Origin: Shewanella corallii
GTDB lineage: Bacteria; Pseudomonadota; Gammaproteobacteria; Enterobacterales; Shewanellaceae
Assembly: GCF_023349125.1 (NCBI RefSeq)
Contig: NZ_JAKIKT010000002.1
Coordinates: 372,001-436,000, forward strand
Direction of reading: 5' to 3'
DNA length: 64,000 nt
Made by a program: the position numbers and the translations under genes. Below the pieces are notes generated by a model. That model did no database searches. It had not been told where the DNA came from and saw only the letters and a list, made by a program, of their open reading frames with translations. Each line of letters starts with the position of its first letter. Positions within the stretch are counted from its first letter, which is position 1. This document shows, one piece after another, positions 48,185 through 57,587 of the stretch.

Positions 48185-48186
48185 TT

Positions 48187-51100
48187 ATGCAGTTTGATAC
48201 TTCCAAAGGTATCATCGCCTGGTTCGCCCGCAACAATGTAGCGGCCAACCTGTTGATGATTATCTTGCTGCTGGGTGGCTTGGTCAGTGCGTTTACCATC
48301 AACAAAAAAGTGTTCCCCAGTTTTGACCTTAATTACCTGCAGGTTTCGGTTGCCTATCCGGGAGCGGCACCTCAGGAAATAGAGGAAGGCATCAATATCA
48401 AGATTGAAGAAGCCATCGAGGACATTTCAGGTATAGAGAGAATAACCTCGGTCGCCTCTGATGGTTTCGGCAGAGTGACGATTGAAGTTGATGAAGACTA
48501 CGAAGTGCTCGATGTCCTTGATGAAGTCAAACTTCGCATTGATGCGATCGCCACCTTCCCTGCCAATATTGAAAAACCCGATATCTTCCAGATAAATCCC
48601 GAGCAAAGCGTACTGTGGCTCTCCATCTATGGTGATATGACCCTGACCGAGATGAAGGAGTTAGCCAAGACTATCCGGGATGAGGTCACTTCATTGCCAT
48701 CTGTTACCCGCGCCGATGTAGCCGGAACCAGGGACTATGAGATAGGTATTGAACTGTCGGAAGATAAACTGCGGGAGTATGGCCTAACCTTTTCTCAGGT
48801 AGCTCAGGCAGTACAAAGCTCATCCATTGACCTGCCCGGAGGCTCGATCCGCGCCGAGGATGGAGACATATTGCTGCGTACCAAGGGACAGGCCTATACG
48901 GGTGAGGACTTCGCTAATATCGTGGTCAGCACCCGCGCCGATGGCAGTCGTATTATGTTGCCACAGGTCGCTACTATTAATGATGGATTCGAGGAACGTC
49001 TTGCCTATACACGTTTCAACTCAAAACCTGCTGCATTAGTAGAGATTAAGAGTGTCGACGACCAGGATGCTCTCGCCATCTCGGAGCAGGTTAACAGCTA
49101 TATCGAGCAGCGCCGTGAAACCCTGCCCGCTGGTGTTGAGCTGGATATCTGGGGAGACACCACTCACTACCTGGACGGGCGCCTGAATATGATGCTGTCC
49201 AATATGCTTACCGGCGCCCTGTTGGTATTTATTATCCTGGCACTCTTCCTTGACCTGAAACTCGCTTTCTGGGTGATGATGGGCCTGCCCGTCTGCTTCC
49301 TTGGCACCTTGATGGTAATGCCGCTGGAGCCTTTCAGCCTGAGCATCAATCTCCTGACGCTGTTTGCCTTCATTCTGGTGTTGGGGATAGTGGTGGATGA
49401 TGCCATTGTGATAGGTGAAAGTGCGTACAGTGAAGTGGAGCGTGAAGGCCACTCGATAGACAACGTCATTCGCGGAGCCAAGCGTGTTGCCATGCCGGCC
49501 ACATTCGGTGTACTGACCACTATAGCCGCCTTCACCCCTATGCTTATGGTGTCCGGGCCCCAGGGCGTCATCTGGCAATCCATTGGTGCTGTAGTAGTCC
49601 TGTGTCTGGCCTTTTCTCTGGTGGAATCCAAGTTGATCCTGCCCGCCCACCTCGCTCATATGAAGATGCGTAAAAAAACCGGGCACCGCAGCTGGCTTGG
49701 TCAGAAAAAAGATGCTTTCAATGCCCGCATTCAACACTTTATCAACCACAGCTACCGCAACTTCCTGGAGAAGGCGATCAAGCAAAGATATAACGTCTTG
49801 GCGACCTTTGTAGGCGTCCTGATCCTGTCTATCGCTTTGGTCGCCAGTGGCAAAGTACGCTGGATCTTCTTCCCCGATATTCCGTCTGACTTTATCCAGG
49901 TGGATCTGGAGATGGAAGAAGGCAGTTCTGAGCTGAATACCCTCAAAACAGTTATGGCGATGGAAGACGCCCTGTTTGCCATGGATCAACAGATGGTTGA
50001 GGAGTATGGCGAAGGCGTGGTTCAGCATAGCTTTGTCTATATGGGATCGCGTACTTCTGCCTTTGTCATGGCGGAGTTGACCAAAGGTGAAGACAGAGCC
50101 GTCGATGGTGTCGCCATTGCCGAGGCATGGCGTAATGCCCTGCCTGAGTTGCTGTCGGTTAAATCCATTGAGATGAACGCCAGTACTAATGAGGGTGGCG
50201 GTGATATCTCCTTCCGCCTTGAGTCTGATGATCTGGACCAGTTGAAGCTGGCAGCAGCAGATCTTAAGAGCAAACTGGCGGACTATGAAGGCGTATATGA
50301 TATTTCAGACAACTTCTCCTCAGGTAGTCAGGAGATTCGCCTGGAAATTCTGCCTGAAGCGGAAGCGTTGGGACTGACCCTGTCTGATCTGGCGCGCCAG
50401 GTGCGTTATGGCTTCTATGGCTATGAGGCTCAAAGGATTCTTCGAAACAAAGAAGAAATTAAGGTGATGGTGCGTTATCCCTTGGAACAACGCCGTACTG
50501 TGGGGCACCTGGAAAATATGATGGTGCGTACCCCATCAGGTACAGCTGTGCCTTTCCAATCAGTTGCGCGCATTGAACTGGGTGAGTCCTTTTCAGCCAT
50601 TACACGGGTAGATGGTCGCAGAGCCATCACTGTGTCAGCTGATGTCAACAAGAACAAAACTGAGCCATCCAAGGTAGTCTCTGAAATTCAGGAGCAGTTT
50701 CTGCCCGAGCTCACGAGCAAATACCCAAGAATCAGCACTGAGCTGGATGGCAGCAGTCAGGATGAAGCAGATGCTATGGTTGCTCTGATGCAGGGCTTCA
50801 TGTTTACCCTGTTCGCCATCTACGCCTTGATGGCGGTGCCACTCAAGTCCTACAGCCAGCCTCTGATCATCATGTCGGTGATCCCGTTTGGCATGATTGG
50901 CGCCCTGTTTGGCCACTTTATTCTCGGGCTATCGCTGAATATTCTGAGCCTGTGCGGTATCGTTGCGTTGGCAGGTGTAGTGGTTAATGACTCCCTGATC
51001 CTGGTGGACTTTGTTAACCGCGCCCGCCAAGAGGGACATTCTATCGCCCACGCAGCAGTAGAAGCCGGTTGTCAGCGATTCAGGGCGATTATTCTGACCT

Positions 51101-51336
51101 CACTGACTACCTTTGCTGGCTTGGTGCCTATCATTCTGGAGAAAAGTCTGCAGGCGCAGATTGTCATCCCCATGGCGACCTCGCTTGCCTTCGGTATTCT
51201 GTTCTCCACTGTGGTGACCTTGATTCTGGTACCTACTCTGTACCTAATCCTGGATGATATCCGCAGAACCGGCCGCAAGATCTTTAATCTCTGGTGGCAT
51301 GGCTCAACTGCAGGCAGGGTTGAGCCCAGCGTTTAA
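48187..51336 (+). CDS. RND-family efflux pump, inner-membrane component
   Basis: A 1049-residue pump of the AcrB superfamily. A first membrane segment near residue 20, two large periplasmic loops and two six-helix bundles are evident. The proton-relay aspartates are in VLGIVVDDAIVIGE in TM4, and GVVVNDSLILVDFVN marks TM10. Sequence style (SFDLNYLQVSVAYPGAAPQ) fits the uncharacterised Shewanella/Vibrio HAE1-like group, where the substrate is unknown. It ends in a strong terminator, so it forms a two-gene operon with the adaptor. Confidence 0.94.
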   Translation: MQFDTSKGIIAWFARNNVAANLLMIILLLGGLVSAFTINKKVFPSFDLNYLQVSVAYPGAAPQEIEEGINIKIEEAIEDISGIERITSVASDGFGRVTIEVDEDYEVLDVLDEVKLRIDAIATFPANIEKPDIFQINPEQSVLWLSIYGDMTLTEMKELAKTIRDEVTSLPSVTRADVAGTRDYEIGIELSEDKLREYGLTFSQVAQAVQSSSIDLPGGSIRAEDGDILLRTKGQAYTGEDFANIVVSTRADGSRIMLPQVATINDGFEERLAYTRFNSKPAALVEIKSVDDQDALAISEQVNSYIEQRRETLPAGVELDIWGDTTHYLDGRLNMMLSNMLTGALLVFIILALFLDLKLAFWVMMGLPVCFLGTLMVMPLEPFSLSINLLTLFAFILVLGIVVDDAIVIGESAYSEVEREGHSIDNVIRGAKRVAMPATFGVLTTIAAFTPMLMVSGPQGVIWQSIGAVVVLCLAFSLVESKLILPAHLAHMKMRKKTGHRSWLGQKKDAFNARIQHFINHSYRNFLEKAIKQRYNVLATFVGVLILSIALVASGKVRWIFFPDIPSDFIQVDLEMEEGSSELNTLKTVMAMEDALFAMDQQMVEEYGEGVVQHSFVYMGSRTSAFVMAELTKGEDRAVDGVAIAEAWRNALPELLSVKSIEMNASTNEGGGDISFRLESDDLDQLKLAAADLKSKLADYEGVYDISDNFSSGSQEIRLEILPEAEALGLTLSDLARQVRYGFYGYEAQRILRNKEEIKVMVRYPLEQRRTVGHLENMMVRTPSGTAVPFQSVARIELGESFSAITRVDGRRAITVSADVNKNKTEPSKVVSEIQEQFLPELTSKYPRISTELDGSSQDEADAMVALMQGFMFTLFAIYALMAVPLKSYSQPLIIMSVIPFGMIGALFGHFILGLSLNILSLCGIVALAGVVVNDSLILVDFVNRARQEGHSIAHAAVEAGCQRFRAIILTSLTTFAGLVPIILEKSLQAQIVIPMATSLAFGILFSTVVTLILVPTLYLILDDIRRTGRKIFNLWWHGSTAGRVEPSV

Positions 51337-51348
51337 TCAGTAAAAGTG

Positions 51349-51374
51349 AAAAGGCCGCATTTGCGGCCTTTTTT
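51349..51374 (+). terminator. Terminator after the RND operon
   Basis: AAAGGCCGCA/TGCGGCCTTT with a two-base apex (effectively a four-base loop), followed by TTTT. Confidence 0.92.
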
Positions 51375-51457
51375 ATCTCCGTGTTTTGCGAGCTCTGCGG
51401 CAGTGATAAACAGGTGTTCAGGATACACTAGCTCAAAGCTCTCAATAACAGCGCCAC

Positions 51458-52060
51458 ATGAAATCTTCAACACTGGTTTATGATATCCGCAACAGCCGTT
51501 ACCTGAACATTACCGGTCGCTGCACCCTGAGATGCGTTTTTTGCCCAAAGCAGCAGGGCTCGACTCAGGTGCATGAATACCAACTTAAGCTCGATACCCA
51601 GCCCTCCCCTGACGACATCATCCCCCTGCTTGGAGACGTTACTCAATTTGATGAGTATGTTTTTTGTGGTTACGGCGAACCCACCCTGAATCTGGATACC
51701 TTGCTGATAGTGGCCAAAGAGATAAAGGCCAAAGGCGGCAGAGTCAGAGTCAACACGGATGGGCTGGGAAATCTATTTCACAGGTGCAATATCCTGCCTG
51801 AGTTGGCACAGTGCGTTGATGGCCTGTCTATCTCCTTGAATGCTCACAACGAAACTGTCTATCAGACTCACTGCCAGCCGAAGTTAAAACACTCCTGGCA
51901 AGCGGTGAATGAGTTTATTCAGCTGGCCCCGCAATTTATAGACAAAGTTCAGGTGTCTGCCATCGATGGGTTGGAGGGCGTGGATATTCCTGCCTGTCGG
52001 GCACTGGTTGAAGCTGCGGGCTGTGAATTCAAACACAGAACTTTAGATATTGTGGGTTGA
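51458..52060 (+). CDS. TatD-associated type radical SAM protein
   Basis: A 200-residue radical SAM protein, much shorter than most. The cluster motif is CTLRCVFC near residue 22 and the SAM motif is FCGYGEPTL near residue 69. RVNTDGLG and LSISLNAH follow. It resembles the small group annotated as TatD-linked radical SAM proteins, whose reaction is unknown. No TatD gene is present here, so the association is not supported by this locus. It looks monocistronic, between two terminated units. Confidence 0.8.
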   Translation: MKSSTLVYDIRNSRYLNITGRCTLRCVFCPKQQGSTQVHEYQLKLDTQPSPDDIIPLLGDVTQFDEYVFCGYGEPTLNLDTLLIVAKEIKAKGGRVRVNTDGLGNLFHRCNILPELAQCVDGLSISLNAHNETVYQTHCQPKLKHSWQAVNEFIQLAPQFIDKVQVSAIDGLEGVDIPACRALVEAAGCEFKHRTLDIVG

Positions 52061-52159
52061 ATCTGGCTCCAATCACCCGGGTTGGACTTTTGTAGCAGCA
52101 GAGCGCAAGTCGCTGAAATCGTGTTAACATGTCGCCAGAATTTTGTGAGTCTGCCTAAC

Positions 52160-54385
52160 ATGCTGAAACGAAACCTAGCGCCTGCATCCAATCAATCTAT
52201 GCTGCTGCCCTCACAGGGCCCGAGATGGTCCAGACAACGTCTGCTGGGGATCAGCGCCCAGCTTGCCATGTTGCTGCTCCTGGCGGTGCTTTTTACCAAT
52301 GTGATGATCACTCTCGGGGAGCAACGTCTGCGTCAGGACTGGGCAACCCAGAGATACAGTGAACTGCAGACCGTAGGCACCCTGCTGGCCGACAAGGTTA
52401 ACTTTCAGCAATTCAGAACCCGTATTTTTGCCCGTGGCGAACTTCTGAGACAGTACCTGGAGACTCCCAGCGACACCCGTAAAGCCCTGATACTGGATCA
52501 CTGGCATACATTGGTCCACAACATGCCGGATCTGCTGGGGGTCGCGCTGTATAACCCTTCCGGGAGGCTGGAATTTGCCAGCTCAGATATTTTTGGTGAT
52601 GCGAGGCTTCCAGCCTCACTGCTCGGTGGCAACCGCACCATGGGCGGCAAGGATATCTATAACTCCCCGGTAGAGTTGGTCGCCAATCAAGGGCAGCTCG
52701 AACCATTTATGTATCAGTTAGCATGGCTGGAAAACCCTGACCAGAGTGTGCGTGGCTATCTGGTAACCTACAACTCCCTGTCCCGAACCCTGACCAGCGT
52801 CAGACCGGCTTTTGCCGGAAAGCACTCTCCATTGATGCTGTTTGATAACCAGGGGCTCATGTATATAGGCCCTGGCACTCATAATGATGACAAACTGCCT
52901 GCCATTCAGGGTGAATCTCTGGCCGAGACCTACCCGGAACTCTGGCAGCAAATGAGCGGCAAATACTATGGTCAACTTCATGAGCAAGAAACCACCTATG
53001 TTTACATCAAGGTTGAGTTGGCCACCCAGTATGAGACCAAACGCGAGCTCTACCTGGTTAGCTATATCAAAGATGGGGAGGTAGCGGCCAAATTTACACA
53101 CTGGCGTCATATCCTGCTCACCTTCGCAGTCGTTATCACCCTGGTCTCAGCAGGAGTGATAGTGCTGTTCCATTTGTACAAACTCGAACAGAGATCAAGA
53201 CTGCTCAATATTGAACTGAGTCGCGGCCTGTTCAACACGGATGCGGGCTGGATGATAGTCGGCGACAGCGGTCGCATTATCAAAGCCAACCGTGCAGCAG
53301 CTCAGGCTCTTAAGCAGGAAACCGATGCTCTCGAAGACCGAAGTCTGCAATGGGCACTGCAACTGGATGATACGACCTACCGGGAAGTCACTGCTCTGCT
53401 GAATGCCACCGCCTACTGGCAGGGAGAGGTTGACCTTAGTGGCCACGGTGGCTCAACCGTCCGTACCCGTATCCGTAAGCTGATGTTGCTGGACCAGAGA
53501 AAAGAGTACCTGCTGGTCAATATCGACAACATTACTGAGTTGACCCAAACCCGTCATGAAGCCTTCCTGTATCGCATGATGACTGAAGTAGATACGGCGC
53601 TGGCACTGACCGATGCCCAGGGTAAAATTCTCAAGATGTCCCCTGAGTGCCTCAGCCTGCTGCAATTGGAAAGCGGTCAACAGTGTAACCTTGCCGACTG
53701 TCTGGATGATCAGGGGCAAGGGCAATGGCAACGTATCTCGGAGCAACTCAACGCTCAGGGCTTCTGGCGAGGACAGATCTCCTGTAATCACAGAGGCAGT
53801 GGTGACGCAGGGCTGCAAGCCAGCCTGAAAGCAATCGTCAATCATGAGGGCGAGGTCGAGTATGTGGCCTGCAGCTTCAATGAGTGCTCGCAAAAGGGAC
53901 TCGCCACAGACAGCACCCTGCCTCACCGCTCTACCGTGTTGGTTAATCATTCCAATCTGATACGCTATTACGAGTCTCTCGCTGTGGAGGCCCGTGACAA
54001 CGCCAGTGTCATGCTGTTGGATGTGACCCCATCAAGAATGTTGAGCCATATGAGTGATATCGGTCAGCTTGAGCAAAGAGCCAACCAGATCGAAATTCAG
54101 TTGTTGAGGGAGCTCCCCAGAAACTACCAAATGTCCCATTGGCAGTTAGGTAAGTTGATTGTGGTTATGCCCAATACACATCCCAACAAAGCACATGAGT
54201 TTGCGGAACATGTTCTGCATAAGTTGGCGGACCTGGGATTGGCTGAAGGCCTGAGTATCGGAATTGCCGCCAACCAGCCAGAGCAGAGTCTGCAAAACCT
54301 GCTGGACAATGCTGAAGTAGCCTTGCGCCGGGCTAAGCAGCCGGGTGAACAGAATATCTGCCAGGCCTTTACCCGCTCTCTTTAA
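52160..54385 (+). CDS. PAS sensor with degenerate GGDEF domain
   Basis: A 741-residue membrane sensor. Two membrane helices (residues about 27-50 and 340-362) enclose a large periplasmic domain. PAS-like segments follow (GWMIVGDSGRIIKANRAA and TALALTDAQGKILKMSP). The C-terminus ends in the GGDEF-like block LSIGIAANQP...ALRRAKQPGEQ, but the signature loop reads QLGKLIVVMP, so diguanylate cyclase activity is unlikely. It may bind GTP or c-di-GMP, or act by protein contact. I use the ATG at 52160; a TTG at 52082 is poor. Confidence 0.82.
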   Translation: MLKRNLAPASNQSMLLPSQGPRWSRQRLLGISAQLAMLLLLAVLFTNVMITLGEQRLRQDWATQRYSELQTVGTLLADKVNFQQFRTRIFARGELLRQYLETPSDTRKALILDHWHTLVHNMPDLLGVALYNPSGRLEFASSDIFGDARLPASLLGGNRTMGGKDIYNSPVELVANQGQLEPFMYQLAWLENPDQSVRGYLVTYNSLSRTLTSVRPAFAGKHSPLMLFDNQGLMYIGPGTHNDDKLPAIQGESLAETYPELWQQMSGKYYGQLHEQETTYVYIKVELATQYETKRELYLVSYIKDGEVAAKFTHWRHILLTFAVVITLVSAGVIVLFHLYKLEQRSRLLNIELSRGLFNTDAGWMIVGDSGRIIKANRAAAQALKQETDALEDRSLQWALQLDDTTYREVTALLNATAYWQGEVDLSGHGGSTVRTRIRKLMLLDQRKEYLLVNIDNITELTQTRHEAFLYRMMTEVDTALALTDAQGKILKMSPECLSLLQLESGQQCNLADCLDDQGQGQWQRISEQLNAQGFWRGQISCNHRGSGDAGLQASLKAIVNHEGEVEYVACSFNECSQKGLATDSTLPHRSTVLVNHSNLIRYYESLAVEARDNASVMLLDVTPSRMLSHMSDIGQLEQRANQIEIQLLRELPRNYQMSHWQLGKLIVVMPNTHPNKAHEFAEHVLHKLADLGLAEGLSIGIAANQPEQSLQNLLDNAEVALRRAKQPGEQNICQAFTRSL

Positions 54386-55838
54386 GCGTATCACGCACAG
54401 AGGAAGCCGACCCGCCTGAGATTCGGCTTTCCATCTCACGGCCTGTGTGTTTGGACTCTATCGACGCCACGCCGTCGGGCACCTCGCTTTGGGTGATCTC
54501 CACAATATTGGAGCGATTCATGGTGATTTTGTAGCGGGCAAATCTGGGGGCTGACTTGCCCTCTTTTAAAGACACGACCACGTTAACCTGGTAACGCCGC
54601 TCAGCGGAGTCGTAACTGACTTTACTGTCCCTTTCCTGGTAAACCTTGGCCTTACCCCTTTCCAGATAACGGGCAAAGGGAACCAAAGAGAAACTCACCT
54701 GTTCCTGCAGCATGTTGTAGCCACTCAGGAAGGAGTCTTTCTGCACCCTGGTGTTGACGCCATAATGCAATATCTCCGCGTCCACCTTGTTCTGACGGTG
54801 ACGGCGCTTAAGGATCTCATCGACTTCAGCAGGCAGATCCTGTGGGGTCATAAAATCAAGCCAAACCAATTGTCTGGCGACGGCCATACCACTGGTGGTA
54901 TCCCGCAGAATACGGCTCCACCTCGGCCTGCCCCGCTGGATACGACGCCACATAGCATTTCGGATATCATCCTTGAATACCTCACGAAAGGCATAAATGA
55001 CTGCCAGGGTAAACAGCATGGCAATGGTCAAGCCACTGAGCACGCCCTGGGCCTTCAGGATCAATGCTGATACCACCAGCATGATAATGCCGGTAGCAAA
55101 CCCTGTGGTCGCTTTCTTCAGCCAGGTTCCCAGGGTTTTACTTTCCTCTTTAAGCACGACACCACGCTGGATAAGACGTCTGAGCAGCAGCATCTTGTTG
55201 GATATACGGTTGGCGTCCTGCACTGTGCCGGAAGAGTTGTAGTTGCGCTCAAGACGATAAGCAGACTCATTGCGACAGACAACGAAAATCTCGTCTCTCA
55301 GTTCTGTGTAACCACTTGATCTCGGGCGCTCAGACATCAGCTTCAGCAGTTGTTGTTCACAAAACCAGGAGAGGTAGTTGTCGGCATTCTCGAAATAGGA
55401 TTTACGCTTCTCTTCCGAAGGCTCACTGCGGCGAAACTTCTTCAGCGTCGATTCAACCTGTCTGGCAAGATCCACTACCGAAGGATAAAAAAGCTCTGCC
55501 TCATTCAGATGTTTCAGCTGCTTGGCATCATTCTCAACTGCAATCGCAAACTGGTAGGCAAACAGGTTGAGGTAAAGACGAAACTCCTCAATAGTGCGCT
55601 TACTGAGACTGACAAAACGACTTTGCACCAAGGGGATATGCAGGCCTTCAGAATAATAGGAACGACGGCCCAGAATACCGCTGTGAAAGTACTCTTGCTC
55701 ATCGAAGCTTTTAGGGTTGATCCCCATCTCGTTGGGCAGGGAGAAGTAGAGGTCGACACGGCAGTTGGCGTTGACTTCCAGCAGGTGGGTAAACTTAATG
55801 GAAAGCGCTTCTTCCTGTTTAATTTCAATACTCGACAC
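54369..55838 (-). CDS. Uncharacterised two-helix membrane protein
   Basis: A 489-residue protein I cannot place in a named family. It has a long soluble N-terminal half, two adjacent membrane helices near residues 245-290 (GIIMLVVSALILKA and IAMLFTLAVIYAF), and a basic C-terminal domain rich in beta strands. The GTG start at 55838 has GGGGG/GGTGA upstream. It converges on the PAS-GGDEF gene and the coding ends overlap by 17 bases. Predicted topology puts both soluble parts in the cytoplasm. No function can be assigned. Confidence 0.78.
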   Translation of the reverse strand: MSSIEIKQEEALSIKFTHLLEVNANCRVDLYFSLPNEMGINPKSFDEQEYFHSGILGRRSYYSEGLHIPLVQSRFVSLSKRTIEEFRLYLNLFAYQFAIAVENDAKQLKHLNEAELFYPSVVDLARQVESTLKKFRRSEPSEEKRKSYFENADNYLSWFCEQQLLKLMSERPRSSGYTELRDEIFVVCRNESAYRLERNYNSSGTVQDANRISNKMLLLRRLIQRGVVLKEESKTLGTWLKKATTGFATGIIMLVVSALILKAQGVLSGLTIAMLFTLAVIYAFREVFKDDIRNAMWRRIQRGRPRWSRILRDTTSGMAVARQLVWLDFMTPQDLPAEVDEILKRRHRQNKVDAEILHYGVNTRVQKDSFLSGYNMLQEQVSFSLVPFARYLERGKAKVYQERDSKVSYDSAERRYQVNVVVSLKEGKSAPRFARYKITMNRSNIVEITQSEVPDGVASIESKHTGREMESRISGGSASSVRDTLKESG

Positions 55839-55923
55839 GTTTTCACCCCCCCAAATACTGCCAGTCTCAGCGCCGCATAAGCTTACTCTGAATCACCACC
55901 CGGTTAAATGGGGCTGGCGATGC

Positions 55924-56442
55924 TTATTGCATCAATCGGCACCCACATACGGTATTGCTGGGCTGGAACAGCACTATGGCGTAGTCGTTGGTATCGTCTT
56001 TATCGAGTATCTCTACACTCAGCCCTTGCTTGCCCTTGTCATTGGTATTCAGGCCACTGATATAGGAGATGTATTTGAAGTGAGAAGGTAACTCCTCCCT
56101 GGCAACAAGCACAGACTCCTGTTTTTTATGCATATTTAAAGTATAGAGGCGATTATCAGCAGACACAGATTTTAATTCGCCGGACATGGCAACCATACTC
56201 AAAATTTTTCCCTGTATATCAAAATACCTGTAATTCAACTGCACTGAGTTTCCTTGCATATTCAGATCCACCAGCAAATAACTGTCATGCTCTCCAATAC
56301 GGGCCCGGTCAAACAGCTCAGAAGAGCAGTTCATCATCAGTGTCCGTTGAGACTCTTCACCCATCACCCGGATAACCCCGGCAATTGTGATTACGAGAGT
56401 TGAGAGCACAGCCGCCAACATGCAGAGATAACCTTTACTCAC
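55924..56442 (-). CDS. ToxS-like membrane partner protein, copy A
   Basis: A 172-residue protein with an N-terminal membrane anchor (LCMLAAVLSTLVITIAGV) and a periplasmic domain. It has one cysteine just after the anchor (MMNCSSELF) and others at the C-terminal end (VCGCRLMQ). It overlaps the stop of the winged-helix regulator by eight bases, so the two are made together. The arrangement mirrors ToxR-ToxS, where the small protein stabilises the regulator's periplasmic domain. Resemblance is architectural only. A similar protein is encoded at 58979-59518. Confidence 0.7.
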   Translation of the reverse strand: MSKGYLCMLAAVLSTLVITIAGVIRVMGEESQRTLMMNCSSELFDRARIGEHDSYLLVDLNMQGNSVQLNYRYFDIQGKILSMVAMSGELKSVSADNRLYTLNMHKKQESVLVAREELPSHFKYISYISGLNTNDKGKQGLSVEILDKDDTNDYAIVLFQPSNTVCGCRLMQ

Positions 56443-57187
56443 AGATACCTTCCTGTTGCAGCCACACCGGATTAATAAACTCTCTGGGTTCCCGGGAGTC
56501 GCTTATCTTAAGGTTACGCACCTCAGGTTGCCCGTGACGGTTACCTCTCACAGTAATATTCAACACCTGACCGTCATGGGACAGCGACATGTACACCTGT
56601 TCCCAGGGAGGTTCAATACAACTCCCCAGAGCCAGTTTCAGTTGCTCTGCCTGTTGCAGCAACTGGCTACTGTTGGTCTTTGACTTTGTAAACAGGGAAA
56701 CGCCAATGGACTTTCCTGAACCTGTCATCACCTGGCTGGAATACAGGGGAGAATCACTGACCTGGGTGACAGTATGCGAAACAAAAAACAAGCGGTGAAG
56801 GCTCCAGATACCCACGGTGGCAGCGATAGCTATCCCCAATATCAGCGCCGTATACAAGCATAGAGAGTTGGGTGGAGAGCCTTGCGAACGAAACTGTTCA
56901 GGCTGTGGCAATAGTAAATATCCCTGTCCTTTGACCGTCTCAATCAGGTACTCAAATTGAGGTCCAAGGTGACTTCTAAGAATAAATACAGCCCTGGCAA
57001 CTGAAGACTCGCTCAATACAGCTCCTTCTCCCTGCCCCTGTCTTAGCACCTGTTTGCAGACAACGGTCCCCCTGTGTCTGACAAGTAAACGCAGTACCTG
57101 CAGCTCTGCTCTGGGTAAATTCCAAATATCATTCGAGCCTGTCAGGGTTCCCTTTACTTCATCGAATTGGCAATTGCCGATCAGCAT
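56435..57187 (-). CDS. ToxR/CadC-like membrane regulator, copy A
   Basis: A 250-residue one-component regulator. The winged helix runs to about residue 95 (AELQVLRLLVRHRGTVVC, SESSVARAVFILRSHLG, LIETVKGQGYLL). One membrane helix (LYTALILGIAIAATVGIW) precedes a periplasmic domain with two cysteines: one before WEQV (LGSCIEPPWEQV) and one at the end (GICE). INPVWLQQEG is shared with copy B. I use the ATG at 57187. It is divergent from the haem protein gene, separated by about 400 bases, and is a candidate regulator of it. Confidence 0.82.
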   Translation of the reverse strand: MLIGNCQFDEVKGTLTGSNDIWNLPRAELQVLRLLVRHRGTVVCKQVLRQGQGEGAVLSESSVARAVFILRSHLGPQFEYLIETVKGQGYLLLPQPEQFRSQGSPPNSLCLYTALILGIAIAATVGIWSLHRLFFVSHTVTQVSDSPLYSSQVMTGSGKSIGVSLFTKSKTNSSQLLQQAEQLKLALGSCIEPPWEQVYMSLSHDGQVLNITVRGNRHGQPEVRNLKISDSREPREFINPVWLQQEGICE

Positions 57188-57587
57188 TGTTTTTACTCTT
57201 ATTAACAATACCTTGCCAGTGTAGACAGCTTAAATCAGGTGAAATGTGATCCATTGTGGGATACAGGATCACCGATAACAGAAACGCGGACTGGCTTTTA
57301 CAAATTGAGAATAAGATCACTTCTTTTCATTGAGCTGAATAAGCGGATAAAAGTGGATGAATTTACATGAATAACACAAATATACAGGTGTGAATCACAT
57401 TCTAATCGATTGTAGCGAGTGAACAGTGCCACACTAAACTGATTTGATGTAATAGCCTGTAGTCAAAGCCAAAACCTCATCGGCGCTCATTCAAGCTACA
57501 GAGATCACATTCTTCATCATCCTGCGTCATAGACTGGTTTCAACTTCGACCAGTATGAAAGTCGACTGAACAATAAGGATGGAGACG
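57188..57587. other. Divergent promoter region between regulator A and the haem protein
   Basis: About 400 AT-rich bases. GTGTGAATCACA-type half-sites near 57390 recall a CRP/FNR half-site arrangement but the spacing is wrong for a full one. No strong -35/-10 pair was identified. Confidence 0.4.

Noticed and set aside
49036-50028. Minus-strand reading frame of 330 codons opposite the RND pump
   Set aside because: Histidine- and glutamine-rich composition typical of an antisense shadow frame; the pump gene covers it completely.
57360-57420. CRP/FNR site near the haem protein promoter
   Set aside because: TGTGA and TCACA half-sites are present but overlap with wrong spacing, so no full site can be claimed.
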